Positions 16,447 to 24,000 are shown, numbered from the stretch's first letter. The stretch: DNA of 35,629 nucleotides from JANMAT01 sp031359995 (GCA_031359995.1 JANMAT010000111.1:1-35629), one strand, 5' to 3'. Notes: generated by a model from the letters alone, not told the origin. Program-made: numbers and translations.

Positions 16447-17532
16447 ATGAAGCTCGGCATGTTCACCATGCCCAGTCATCCGCCGGAGCGGAGCCTGAAG
16501 GACGGGCACGACTGGGACCTGCAGAACATCATCTGGGCCGACGGGCTCGGCTACGAGGAGTTCTGGGTCGGCGAGCACCACGCCATGGTGTGGGAACCGC
16601 ACCCCGCACCCGATCTGCTCGTGGTGGAGGGCTTCCGCCAGACGAAGAACATCCGCATCGGCACCGGCGGGTTCTGCCTGCCGTACCACCACCCGGTCGA
16701 GCTGGCGAACCGCGTCGCCATGCTCGACCACATCTCGGGCGGGCGCCTGAACTTCGGCTTCGCCGCGTCGGGATCGCCGACCGACTGGGAGATGTTCGGC
16801 GTCGACGGCATGAACGGCGAGAACCGCGAGATGACCCGCGAGTCCATCGACATCATCATGAACATGTGGACGCAGAAGCCGGGCTGGTCCTACGAGGGCA
16901 AGTACTGGAAGGCGGCCATCCCGCACGAGATGGCGCCGCTGCTCAAGCAGCACATCTTCCCGTTCCAGCAGCCGCACCCGCCGATCGGCGTGGCCGGGCT
17001 GTCGTCACCGTCGCCCACGCTGGAGATCGCCGGCGAGCGGGGCTGGATCCCGATGAGCCTCAACCTGAACCCGGGCTACTGCAAGAGCCACTGGGACTCC
17101 TACGCCGCCGGGGCCCAGCGCGCCGGCAAACCGGTGCACCGGGGCGAGTGGCGCATGGTGCGCGAGATCTTCGTGGCCGACACCGACGAGGAGGCGTGGG
17201 CCCACTCGGTCGACGGGATGATGGGCCGGATGATGCGGGAGTACTTCCTGCCCCTGCTCGAGGCGTTCGGGTTCACCGACTACCTGAAGGAGGACCCCAC
17301 CACCCCGACCGAACAGATCGACGTGGAGTACTGCGCCCGGAACAACTGGCTCATCGGCTCACCCCAGACGGTGGCCGACAAGATCGAGAAGGTCTACGCC
17401 GAGGTCGGTGGCTTCGGCCACCTGCTGCTGTTCGGCTTCGACTACATCGACGACGAGGCGGCCTGGAAGCACTCCATGGAGCTCATGGCCCACGAGGTCA
17501 TGCCCCGCCTGGCCCACCTGACCGGCGAATAG
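16447..17532 (+). CDS. LLM class flavin-dependent monooxygenase
   Basis: The 361-residue luciferase-like protein starts MKLGMFTMPSHPPER and continues with GLGYEEFWVGEHHAMVWEP, the typical active-site opening of FMNH2-dependent alkanal-monooxygenase-like enzymes. IRIGTGGFCLPYHHPVELAN and LDHISGGRLNFGFA are the family's core barrel strands. A C-terminal NNWLIGSPQTVADKIE segment corresponds to the usual GSPxxVxxKI motif. It needs reduced flavin from a separate reductase. It probably acts in the same pathway as the Rieske oxygenase, from which it is 84 bases downstream. AAGGGGG lies just upstream of the ATG. A strong hairpin terminator follows the stop. Confidence 0.88.
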   Translation: MKLGMFTMPSHPPERSLKDGHDWDLQNIIWADGLGYEEFWVGEHHAMVWEPHPAPDLLVVEGFRQTKNIRIGTGGFCLPYHHPVELANRVAMLDHISGGRLNFGFAASGSPTDWEMFGVDGMNGENREMTRESIDIIMNMWTQKPGWSYEGKYWKAAIPHEMAPLLKQHIFPFQQPHPPIGVAGLSSPSPTLEIAGERGWIPMSLNLNPGYCKSHWDSYAAGAQRAGKPVHRGEWRMVREIFVADTDEEAWAHSVDGMMGRMMREYFLPLLEAFGFTDYLKEDPTTPTEQIDVEYCARNNWLIGSPQTVADKIEKVYAEVGGFGHLLLFGFDYIDDEAAWKHSMELMAHEVMPRLAHLTGE

Positions 17533-17539
17533 CCGATCC

Positions 17540-17578
17540 ACGCCCCGTTGGAGACGTCCCGCCGTCTCCAACGGGCGT
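17540..17578. terminator. Strong bidirectional hairpin terminator
   Basis: A perfect 13-bp stem (CCCGTTGGAGACG at 17544-17556, complement at 17563-17575) has a six-base loop and is extended by ACG/CGT past a one-base bulge. It lies between the convergent stops of the LLM gene (17532) and the MaoC gene (17583), with only a short T-containing tail. The perfect stem and its position support a terminator for both strands. Confidence 0.75.
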
Positions 17579-17582
17579 TGGT

Positions 17583-17993
17583 TCAGCCGGACAGTCGTAC
17601 GAGGGCGGTGCCGAGCACGCCGGTGGCGCCCGTGGCCTCGCTGATGATCGTGCAGTCGATCTCGATGGTGCCGTCGTCGTTGATGCCGGTGACGGCGCCC
17701 TTCACCACCACCGCGGTGCCCACCACCATCGGCGTGCGGAACACCGTGTCGATGCGCACCACGTGGCTGCCGGGTGCCCACCGGTGGATCATGGCCGCCA
17801 GGTGGCCCTGGCTCATGATGCCGGGGATGAGCGCGCCGGGCAGACCCTCGCGCCTGGCCGCCTCGTGGTCGGTGAAGCGGGGCATGTTCATCTCGGCGGC
17901 GATCACGAACCGCCGCACGGTCTCGAGCGACACGTCGGGCCGCTCCTCGGGCAGTTCGTCGCCCAGTTCCACGTCTTCGATGCGCATCGTCAT
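17583..17993 (-). CDS. MaoC-like hot-dog dehydratase/hydratase
   Basis: The 136-residue single hot-dog domain of the MaoC/(R)-hydratase family has RFVIAAEMNMPRFTDHEAAR near the N-terminus, where the catalytic Asp/His pair normally lies, and GALIPGIMSQGHLAAMIHRW, the central hot-dog helix. Such proteins add water to enoyl-CoA thioesters. It is too short to form the double hot-dog fold alone and probably pairs with the FAS1-type half encoded immediately upstream, as in ChsH1-ChsH2. The start codon overlaps the upstream stop (ATGA at 17993-17990), which implies coupled translation and fits a fixed-ratio heteromer. It is the last gene of the six-gene operon. Confidence 0.85.
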   Translation of the reverse strand: MTMRIEDVELGDELPEERPDVSLETVRRFVIAAEMNMPRFTDHEAARREGLPGALIPGIMSQGHLAAMIHRWAPGSHVVRIDTVFRTPMVVGTAVVVKGAVTGINDDGTIEIDCTIISEATGATGVLGTALVRLSG

Positions 17994-18427
17994 GTGCTCC
18001 GGATCATCCGCCAGTCGACCTCGGCCACCAAGCGCTTCTCGCTGTCGTAGAAGCTCATGCGGTTCACGATGAACACCATGGTGCCCGAGCGGCCCGTCTT
18101 TTCGTAGACGTCGCCGATCTGCACGGTGGCGTGCAGATGGTCGCCGGCCCGCATGGGTCGGTGCCACTCGACGGCCTTGCCGCCGTCGATGCCGCGCTCG
18201 CCCAGGTTCGGGAAGTCGTCGGGCAGCATGCGGGCGGCGTTGATGTGGGTGGGGTAGGCGGTGGACGCCTGGAAGTCGGGGTGCTCGGGGTCGATGAACC
18301 GCGGGTCGGTCTCGCCCGCGGTGATGGCCCACTCGAGCATGCGGTGCTGGTCGACGACGAGGTCGATCTCCTGGAAGACCCGACCGACCCACTCGTCGCG
18401 TACCGCTCGGATGTCTACGTCCGCCAT
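17990..18427 (-). CDS. FAS1-like dehydratase domain protein (MaoC_dehydrat_N type)
   Basis: The 145-residue protein resembles the N-terminal FAS1-dehydratase half of double hot-dog hydratases. Features are IRAVRDEWVGRVFQ, YAITAGETDPRF in the form WAITAGETDPRFID, then HRPMRAGDHLHATVQIGDVYEKTGRSGTMVFI, which is the typical central sheet of the family. This half usually lacks catalytic residues and helps shape the acyl-CoA site. It overlaps the PHP gene by 13 bases and the MaoC gene by 4 bases. Together with the MaoC protein it should form an enoyl-CoA hydratase. In ChsH2 this domain is fused to DUF35; here DUF35 is a separate gene two positions upstream. Confidence 0.85.
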   Translation of the reverse strand: MADVDIRAVRDEWVGRVFQEIDLVVDQHRMLEWAITAGETDPRFIDPEHPDFQASTAYPTHINAARMLPDDFPNLGERGIDGGKAVEWHRPMRAGDHLHATVQIGDVYEKTGRSGTMVFIVNRMSFYDSEKRLVAEVDWRMIRST

Positions 18428-19044
18428 GTGCGTGCCTCGAACCTTCCGCCCCGCAGGCCCGTGACCAGACCGTCGATGCTCGTGATGTCGTCCTGGAACT
18501 CGGTGGCGCACAGGCCGATGCGGCTCACGATGTGCGAGTCGCTGCCGCCGATTCCCTTGTAGCCGAACCGGGCCGCCTCCTGCACGGACAGGTCGTCCTC
18601 ACCCGGGATGCTGCCACCGTTGAAGACTTCGACCACCTCGACCCCGGCCACCGGGCCCTTGCGCTCGTAGTGGGAGAACATGCCCACGTTGCGCCGGCCC
18701 GGATGGCAGGGCGCGGCGAAGGCGCCGCAGCGGTCGGCCGCCTCGATCACCGCGGTCAGCGGGTTGTCGATGCGGGCGAAGTCGAACGCGTGGGTCAGGT
18801 CGTCGTTCACGCCGAACACGAGCACGTGGCCGTAGTCGGTCTCGACCTCGCTGGCCTTCAGGATGAGCAACCCGTACTCGTCCTCCAGGGCGCGGTAGTC
18901 GCTCTCGGCGTCCCACTGGCGGTGCTCGGTCAGCACGAAGCCGTCGAGCGGCAGCTCCTTCTTCCTGATCCACTGGCAGTAGTTGGCCACCTTGGCGCGG
19001 CCGTCGTCGGAGCGCACCGAGTGGGTGTGGAGGTCGAGGATCAT
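18415..19044 (-). CDS. PHP-domain metallohydrolase
   Basis: The 209-residue protein has the PHP (polymerase and histidinol phosphatase) metal ligands in order: H6 and H8 in DLHTHS, E40/H41 in TEHRQW, E66 and H73 around SEVETDYGH, H114 in APCHPG, and D169/H171 in GGSDSH. Family members are trinuclear-metal phosphoesterases acting on small phosphates, nucleotides or DNA 3' ends. The TEH variant replaces the usual TDH. Its substrate here is unknown, and its place in an acyl-CoA operon between DUF35 and hydratase genes is unexpected. The ATG at 19044 overlaps the DUF35 stop (ATGA), and its own 3' end overlaps the next gene by 13 bases. It is probably cytoplasmic, with no signal peptide. Confidence 0.85.
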   Translation of the reverse strand: MILDLHTHSVRSDDGRAKVANYCQWIRKKELPLDGFVLTEHRQWDAESDYRALEDEYGLLILKASEVETDYGHVLVFGVNDDLTHAFDFARIDNPLTAVIEAADRCGAFAAPCHPGRRNVGMFSHYERKGPVAGVEVVEVFNGGSIPGEDDLSVQEAARFGYKGIGGSDSHIVSRIGLCATEFQDDITSIDGLVTGLRGGRFEARTWRT

Positions 19045-19460
19045 GCGGGCCGGAAGCGCGGCACCGCGAACGCCTCGCCGTCGTCTCGTTCCGTGGTGGC
19101 GAAGTCGGCCACCACCGCCTGGCCGATGCGCACCTCGGTCGGGTCGCAGCCGACGATGTTGGTCAGCACGCGCGGCCCTTCCGCGAGCTCGACGTAGGCG
19201 AGCACGTAGGGCAGGTGGTCGCTGAACGGCGGCACCATGTTCTGATGGGTCACGGTGAACGTGTGCACGATGCCCCGACCCGACGCGACGAAGTGCTCGA
19301 TCGTGCTCGTGAGGCACTTGGCGCACAACCCGCGGGGCTTGTGCTGGACGATGCCGCACGCCGTGCAGCGCTGCAGCACGAGCTCGCCCCGGCCGGCGCC
19401 CTCCCACCAGCCGCGGGTCTCCCACGAGGCGAACGGCGCGGGATGGGTCATGTCGCTCAT
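19041..19460 (-). CDS. Zn-ribbon/OB-fold DUF35 protein
   Basis: The 139-residue protein has an N-terminal rubredoxin-like zinc ribbon with C32, C35, C46 and C49 (CTACG, then CAKC), then an OB-fold (FTVTHQNMVPPFSDHLPYVLAYVEL, PRVLTNIVG). DUF35 proteins bind thiolase-superfamily enzymes and help them handle acyl-CoA; in steroid degradation the ChsH2 DUF35 domain is essential for the Ltp2 aldolase. Its start overlaps the thiolase stop (TGATG at 19462-19458), consistent with a 1:1 complex. An alternative in-frame ATG at 19451 would remove three residues. It is the third gene of the operon. Confidence 0.9.
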   Translation of the reverse strand: MSDMTHPAPFASWETRGWWEGAGRGELVLQRCTACGIVQHKPRGLCAKCLTSTIEHFVASGRGIVHTFTVTHQNMVPPFSDHLPYVLAYVELAEGPRVLTNIVGCDPTEVRIGQAVVADFATTERDDGEAFAVPRFRPA

Positions 19461-20620
19461 CACTCCACCCCCAGGATCAACGTGGCGCCGCTGTGGGCCA
19501 CGCCGAGCGTGCCACCGGTGCCGTGCACGCAGGCGAGGCGGGCACCGCCCACCTGGCGGGCGTCGCACTCGGCCCGCAACTGCTTCACCGCTTCGATCAC
19601 CAGGAAGATGCCGCGCATGCCCGGGTGGTTGGACGACAGGCCGCCGCCGTCGGGGTTCACCGGCAGCGCGCCGCCCAGGCGGATGCGACCGTCGCTCACG
19701 AACGCGCCGCCCTCGCCGATGCCGCAGAACCCCAGGTTCTCCAGCGTGGCCAGCACGGTGATGGTGAACGAGTCGTAGATCATGCAGAGGTCGATGTCGT
19801 CGTGGGCCACCCCGGCCATGGCGAAGGCCCGGGCCCCGGCCTGGCGGGCCGCCGTCTTCATCAGGTCGGGCGTGCCGATCTCCTGGTGGGCCACCGCCTC
19901 GCCACAACCGAGCAGCAGCACCGGCTTCTTGGGCAGGTCGCGGGCACGGGCGGCCGAGGTGACCACCACCGCGCCACCCCCATCGCTGATGATGCAGCAG
20001 TCGAGCAGGTGCAACGGGTCGGAGATCATGCGGCTGGCCAGCACGTCGTCGACGGTGATGGGCGTGCGCATCTTGGCCGCCGGGTTCAGCGAGGCGTGGT
20101 GGCGCATGGTGACGGCGATCTCGGCCAGTTGCTCGGCGGTGGTGCCGTAGCGCTGCTTGTGCAGCTGGGCCACCAGCGCGTAGCTGCCCACGGTGGTCAG
20201 GCCGTAGGGCGACTGGAACGAGGCCAGCGGGTCGCGCCGCTCGCCGCCCATGCCGGTGCCGATGGCCATGGAGTTCGAGGCCGCGGTGGAGCCGTACAGC
20301 ACCAGGGCGACCTCGCACAGGCCGGCGTGGATCGCCGCGGCAGCGTGGGCCACGTGGGCCACGAACGACGACCCGCCGATGTTGGTGCCATCCAGGTAGG
20401 TGGGTTTCAGGTCGAGGTACTCGGCCAGGTCGACGATGCCCATGCCGCTCATCGTCATGCTGGCGGCGAACAGCGCGTCGACATCGCCGATGGTCAGCCC
20501 GGCGTCGTCGAGGGCGCCCTTGGCGCTCTCGGCCATGATCTGGAACTCGGTCTTGTCCGGTGCCCAGCGGGTGGGGTGCTCGTGCACGCCGGCGATGGCG
20601 ATCTGCCCCGACAGGCTCAT
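19460..20620 (-). CDS. Thiolase-superfamily protein, SCPx/Ltp2-like (no nucleophilic Cys)
   Basis: The 386-residue thiolase fold has GTNIGGSSFVAHVAHAAAAI where degradative thiolases carry the nucleophilic Cys, so here Ser or another residue occupies the site. It also has LCMIYDSFTITVLATLENLG, GGGLSSNHPGMRG with the conserved His, and the final CVHGTGG. This pattern fits SCPx-type thiolase-like enzymes. Ltp2, the steroid side-chain retro-aldolase, belongs to this group, uses tyrosines rather than Cys, and requires a DUF35 partner. I infer carbon-carbon cleavage or condensation of a CoA ester, with the DUF35 protein encoded next as subunit. The ATG at 20620 overlaps the hydrolase stop (ATGA). 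A normal thiolase is less likely given the missing Cys. Confidence 0.85.
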   Translation of the reverse strand: MSLSGQIAIAGVHEHPTRWAPDKTEFQIMAESAKGALDDAGLTIGDVDALFAASMTMSGMGIVDLAEYLDLKPTYLDGTNIGGSSFVAHVAHAAAAIHAGLCEVALVLYGSTAASNSMAIGTGMGGERRDPLASFQSPYGLTTVGSYALVAQLHKQRYGTTAEQLAEIAVTMRHHASLNPAAKMRTPITVDDVLASRMISDPLHLLDCCIISDGGGAVVVTSAARARDLPKKPVLLLGCGEAVAHQEIGTPDLMKTAARQAGARAFAMAGVAHDDIDLCMIYDSFTITVLATLENLGFCGIGEGGAFVSDGRIRLGGALPVNPDGGGLSSNHPGMRGIFLVIEAVKQLRAECDARQVGGARLACVHGTGGTLGVAHSGATLILGVE

Positions 20621-21429
20621 GCCGGCCTCCCCTCGGCGACGCCGACCACGATGGTGGCCAGCCCGGCCGGCTGCTCGAACACGCCGCGCCGACCGGCGCC
20701 GGCCAGGGTGGTCACCCGGCCGTTCGCCACGGCGGCGGCCAACGCCTCGGCGGCGGCGTGACCCTCGGCCGGTTCGTGCTCGCCGACCACCACGGTCACC
20801 GGCGCGGTGACCGCGCCGACCCGCTCGGTGCCGGGCCACGCCGCCAGCGCCCGCAGGTCGCCCAGCGTGGCGCGCGGATCGGTCTTCATCCACTCGCCGA
20901 AGGCCTGCATGAAGATCTCGCGCGGCGTGTCGGGCGCGTAGCCCGTGTTGTCGAACTGGCGGCGGGCCCGCCCGGCGGTGATGAGGCGAACCTGCTCGAT
21001 GGCGTCGGCGCTCGGGGCGGGCGTGGCCGAGGCCCCGCCACACAGCACCAGCGCCGCCGGCCACGACGGCCAGGTGGCCGCCGCTTCCAGCGCCACGGCG
21101 GCACCGAGACCGTCGCCCAAGAGCACCGGCGCGACGAGCTCGAGCCGGTCGGCCAGCTCCTTGGCGTAGGCCGCCATCTCGGTGATCGAGCCGAAGCTGT
21201 CGAGGCCGCCGGAACGGCCGTGGGCGGGCAGGTCGACGGCGATCGGGCGGTGGCGCTCGGCCAGCGCGTCGAGCACGCCGGCGAAGGCGTTGCCGTTGAG
21301 GGCGACATCGTGCAGGCAGAGCACGGTCGATCCGGACGCCGGCGCCGGCGGTCGGCCGGGCAGCGTGGTCGGGCCTCGGTGGTGGACGAACGCCGCCACC
21401 GACCCCACGGTGAAGTACTTCACGGCCAC
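20617..21429 (-). CDS. Alpha/beta-hydrolase-fold protein lacking catalytic Ser and His
   Basis: The 270-residue alpha/beta-hydrolase fold is clear (VLCLHDVALNGNAFAGVLDAL, RPIAVDLPAHGRSG, the helix after LLGDGLGAAVAL, then VTVVVGEHEP). The nucleophile elbow, usually GHSMG, is GDGLG (105-109), so the Ser position is Gly107. The catalytic His, usually in GAGH, is Arg247 in LAGAGRRGVFEQP. The protein is thus probably a non-hydrolytic pseudoenzyme, or uses other chemistry. It is first in the six-gene operon, and its stop overlaps the thiolase start. The start is GTG at 21429, with no good ribosome site visible; GTG at 21423 is an alternative. The fold is certain, the function unknown. Confidence 0.82.
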   Translation of the reverse strand: MAVKYFTVGSVAAFVHHRGPTTLPGRPPAPASGSTVLCLHDVALNGNAFAGVLDALAERHRPIAVDLPAHGRSGGLDSFGSITEMAAYAKELADRLELVAPVLLGDGLGAAVALEAAATWPSWPAALVLCGGASATPAPSADAIEQVRLITAGRARRQFDNTGYAPDTPREIFMQAFGEWMKTDPRATLGDLRALAAWPGTERVGAVTAPVTVVVGEHEPAEGHAAAEALAAAVANGRVTTLAGAGRRGVFEQPAGLATIVVGVAEGRPA

Positions 21430-21495
21430 GCGAGGACCGTAACGAAGGTCACATCATGGGAGCCAATCGCCGGCGGTGAGGGACGCCTCGTGGTT

Positions 21496-21555
21496 GTGTG
21501 CGCGAACGCACACGACGACGGCGCGAACGCGAACGCGGCCAGGTGCGGTTCGCGC
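21496..21555. promoter_or_regulatory. Cluster of GCGCGAAC motifs and hairpin in divergent promoter region
   Basis: GTGTGCG-CGAA-CGCACAC (21496-21513) is a perfect hairpin with a four-base loop. The octamer GCGCGAAC occurs at 21500-21507 and 21521-21528 and inverted (GTTCGCGC) at 21548-21555. All lie in the 211-base gap between the acyl-CoA operon and the universal stress protein gene, so they may be operator sites for either unit. Confidence 0.4.
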
Positions 21556-21640
21556 AACGACGGCCGCTCGGCGCTCCGTCATGATGGCGGTGTCGCCGAG
21601 CGAGGGGTTCGGCCACCGAGGGGATCTTGGGGGTCTCGTG

Positions 21641-22081
21641 ATGTATCGCACCATCGTTGTCGGCACCGATTGCTCGCCCACCGCCGACGCCGCTGTCGTC
21701 AAGGCCGCCAGCCTGGCCCGCTCCGTCGGGGCCACGCTGCACGTGGTCAGCGCCTACAGCGAGCCGGTGGGCACGTTGGTGGCGGCGGCATCGGGTGCGG
21801 TGCTGCCCACGTCCGACTGGTCGGCGTCGGCGGTGCAAGATCGCCGGGCGCGGGTGGAAGCGACCGGTGAGCGGCTCCGGGCGGAAGGAACCGAGGTGGT
21901 GACCCGGGTCGAGCAGGGCGACCCGGCCACCACGCTCATCGCGATCTCCGAGGAGGTCGCGGCGGATCTGATCGTGGTGGGCGACCGCGGTCTGAAGGGC
22001 ATCCGCGGCCTCCTCGGTTCGATCCCCAACACGGTCACGCACCGTGCCGGGATCGACGTTCTGGTGGTGCACACGACCTGA
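21641..22081 (+). CDS. Universal stress protein (UspA family)
   Basis: The 146-residue single Usp domain starts MYRTIVVGTDCSPTADAAV. The ATP-binding motif G-2x-G-9x-G-S/T is intact near the C-terminus: GDRGLKGIRGLLGSIPN, followed by the closing strand DVLVVHTT. ATP-binding Usp proteins help survival under growth arrest, redox or hypoxic stress; the mechanism is not known in detail. The ATG at 21641 has GGGGG seven bases upstream; GTG at 21638 is an alternative. A Crp/Fnr regulator follows after 85 bases on the same strand, a pairing that suggests joint control by energy or oxygen status. Confidence 0.88.
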   Translation: MYRTIVVGTDCSPTADAAVVKAASLARSVGATLHVVSAYSEPVGTLVAAASGAVLPTSDWSASAVQDRRARVEATGERLRAEGTEVVTRVEQGDPATTLIAISEEVAADLIVVGDRGLKGIRGLLGSIPNTVTHRAGIDVLVVHTT

Positions 22082-22166
22082 GGGCGACGGGCGTGGGCAC
22101 CTGAGGGCGCAGGTGCCGGGCACGACCGATGTCGTCACCCCCGCAGGGGCCACTAAGGTCCCCGCG

Positions 22167-22862
22167 GTGGTGGCGACAAAGGCGACGGTGGGCGCAGGAC
22201 GACCCGATTGGCGTTCACTCGGCGAGCTCGCCGGGTTGGACGAGCGGGTGCTCCGGGCGAGCTGCGTCCGCCGCCGCTACGACCGCGGCCAGGTCATCTT
22301 CCACGAAGGTGACCCCGCAGGATCACTGCATCTCCTCGACAAGGGGCGCGTCGCCATCCGGCTGACGACACCCGTTGGCGAGGTCGGAACGCTGGACGTG
22401 CTGCAGGTGGGCGACACGTTCGGCGAACAGGCTCTGGTGGACGGCGTGGGCGAGCGCACGGCCACCGTGACGGCGATCGAGCGCGTGGAGACCCTCGCGC
22501 TCGATCGTTCGTCTTTTGACCGCCTCCGCGAGCAGCACCCGGGCGTCGACAGGTTCCTGCTGATGGTCGTGGCCGCCCGCCTGCAGTTCACGTCTCGCCA
22601 ACTGCTGGACGCGCTCTACCTGCCGGCCGAGCTGCGCGTCATGCGCTGCGTGGCCCGCATGCACGGCATGTTCTGCGTCGAGCGGGGCGACACGATCCCG
22701 CTCACGCAGGCCGAGATCGCGTCCATGGCCGGCGTCACGCGATCCACCGCGAACCGCGTGCTCAAGCACGCGCAGATCGACGGCGTGCTCAGCGTGGGCC
22801 GCGCCCAGATCGACGTGCTGGACGCCCCCATGCTGCGCCGCCAGGCCGGCCTGCGCGACTGA
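22167..22862 (+). CDS. Crp/Fnr-family transcriptional regulator
   Basis: The 231-residue protein has an N-terminal cyclic-nucleotide-binding-type beta-roll (about 35-120: GQVIFHEGDPAGSLHLLDKG, then QVGDTFGEQALVDG and RTATVTAIE), the long dimer helix, and a C-terminal winged helix (LTQAEIASMAGVTRSTANRVLK). I see no N-terminal cysteine cluster for an Fe-S centre, so it is more Crp-like than Fnr-like. Whether FGEQALVDGVGERTATV can bind cAMP is uncertain, since the usual RAATV is RTATV. The start is GTG at 22167 (GTG at 22170 also possible), with AAGG upstream. It lies downstream of the universal stress gene and 3 bases from the convergent esterase stop. Confidence 0.87.
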   Translation: MVATKATVGAGRPDWRSLGELAGLDERVLRASCVRRRYDRGQVIFHEGDPAGSLHLLDKGRVAIRLTTPVGEVGTLDVLQVGDTFGEQALVDGVGERTATVTAIERVETLALDRSSFDRLREQHPGVDRFLLMVVAARLQFTSRQLLDALYLPAELRVMRCVARMHGMFCVERGDTIPLTQAEIASMAGVTRSTANRVLKHAQIDGVLSVGRAQIDVLDAPMLRRQAGLRD

Positions 22863-22865
22863 CGC

Positions 22866-23924
22866 TCAGCCCAGCTGGGCCAGCATCCAGTCGGTGACGA
22901 CGGCCAGGACCTCGGCGTTGTTGCGCTCGAACATCGAGCCGTGGCTGTTGCCCCGCACGCCGCGCTCGGCCAGGTCGAGGTGGACGGCGTCGCAGCCGGC
23001 CTGCACGAGGAACTCGACCAACGGTCCGTCGGTGAAGCGGAACACCGAGGCCTCGCCCGACACCACGGCGATCGGCACCTGCGAAAGGTTCGCCAGCCGG
23101 TGCACGCGCTCGCCCTGCCGCGTCACGGGCGGTCCGCCCGGAGCGGTGGGCTCCTGCTGCACCAGGTCGAGCTCGGTCGGCGACGACACGGGCGGGTCGA
23201 ACGCCACGGGCACGGCGGCCACGCCCCATTGCAGCGTGTCGGGGCCGAACATCGTGGCGAACGCCGGGCCCACCGGCTCGAGCTGCACGAGGGCGACCAC
23301 CTTGTCGGGCCGGGCATCGGTGACGAGGAAGCCCGCCGGGCCCCCGAGCGAGTTGCTGACCACGAACGCCGGGCCGACGCGGTCGAGCAGCGCGGCGAGC
23401 CGGTCACGCTCGAGGGTCTGGCGGTCGACGGCGTCGGCCGCGAACGGGCCGCCCGACGCCAGGAACTGCAGCAGCGCGGGGTCGGTGGGGTCGGTGGGGT
23501 CGCCGGGCCACTGGGTGTGCGCGCCGGCGAACGGCGGCGCGTCGGCCCCGGCCGAGGCGGGCACGAAGATGCTCGTCAGCACCGGCACGGGCAGGGGCGG
23601 CCCCATCGGGCCGAGGGCGTCGGGGATGTGGGGCGAGCGGCCGTGCCCGGGGCGGTCGACGACGTAGACGGCCCAGCCCTGCTGCACGAGCAGCGTGGCC
23701 CAACCGGGCCGACCGTCGGGTGTGCTCAGGTAGTCGAGGCCCTGACCGCCGCCGCCGTGCACGAGCACGATCGGGTACGGCTTGGTGATCTCGGCCGGTG
23801 CCTCCCAGTACACGTACATCGGCCCGCGGTCCTCGGCGCCGACCCAGAAGTGGCCGACGCGTGAGTTGACCACCGGCGCGTCGGCGTACGGCGCGGCGGG
23901 TGTGGCGTTGGTGAAGCGGGCCAT
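22866..23924 (-). CDS. Alpha/beta hydrolase, Esterase-713-like
   Basis: The 352-residue hydrolase shows the Esterase-713-like pattern: oxyanion loop IVLVHGGGGQGLDY, then STPDGRPGWATLLVQQGWAVYVVDRPGHGRS. The nucleophile is S192 in VVSNSLGG, and a late histidine in RGNSHGSMFERN is the likely base. A Pro/Gly-rich insertion (about 104-160) contains DPTDPTDP. No signal peptide is visible. The family hydrolyses small esters; the substrate is unknown. The ATG at 23924 has GGAGAA seven bases upstream. It is separated by 76 bases from the DUF4326 gene, on the same strand, so the two may share a transcript. Confidence 0.85.
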   Translation of the reverse strand: MARFTNATPAAPYADAPVVNSRVGHFWVGAEDRGPMYVYWEAPAEITKPYPIVLVHGGGGQGLDYLSTPDGRPGWATLLVQQGWAVYVVDRPGHGRSPHIPDALGPMGPPLPVPVLTSIFVPASAGADAPPFAGAHTQWPGDPTDPTDPALLQFLASGGPFAADAVDRQTLERDRLAALLDRVGPAFVVSNSLGGPAGFLVTDARPDKVVALVQLEPVGPAFATMFGPDTLQWGVAAVPVAFDPPVSSPTELDLVQQEPTAPGGPPVTRQGERVHRLANLSQVPIAVVSGEASVFRFTDGPLVEFLVQAGCDAVHLDLAERGVRGNSHGSMFERNNAEVLAVVTDWMLAQLG

Positions 23925-24000
23925 CGTTCGTTCTCCGGATCGGAACCGGGCGTCATCGTCGCGCAGGCGCGACCCCGCTCCGAATCGCCGGCCCGAGCCG

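Noticed and set aside
14899..16977. 692-codon minus-strand open frame
   Set aside because: It is antisense to the Rieske and LLM genes, whose motifs are unambiguous; its composition is that of a shadow frame.
15438..18050. 870-codon plus-strand open frame
   Set aside because: It overlaps three confidently identified genes in another frame and has no recognisable domain.
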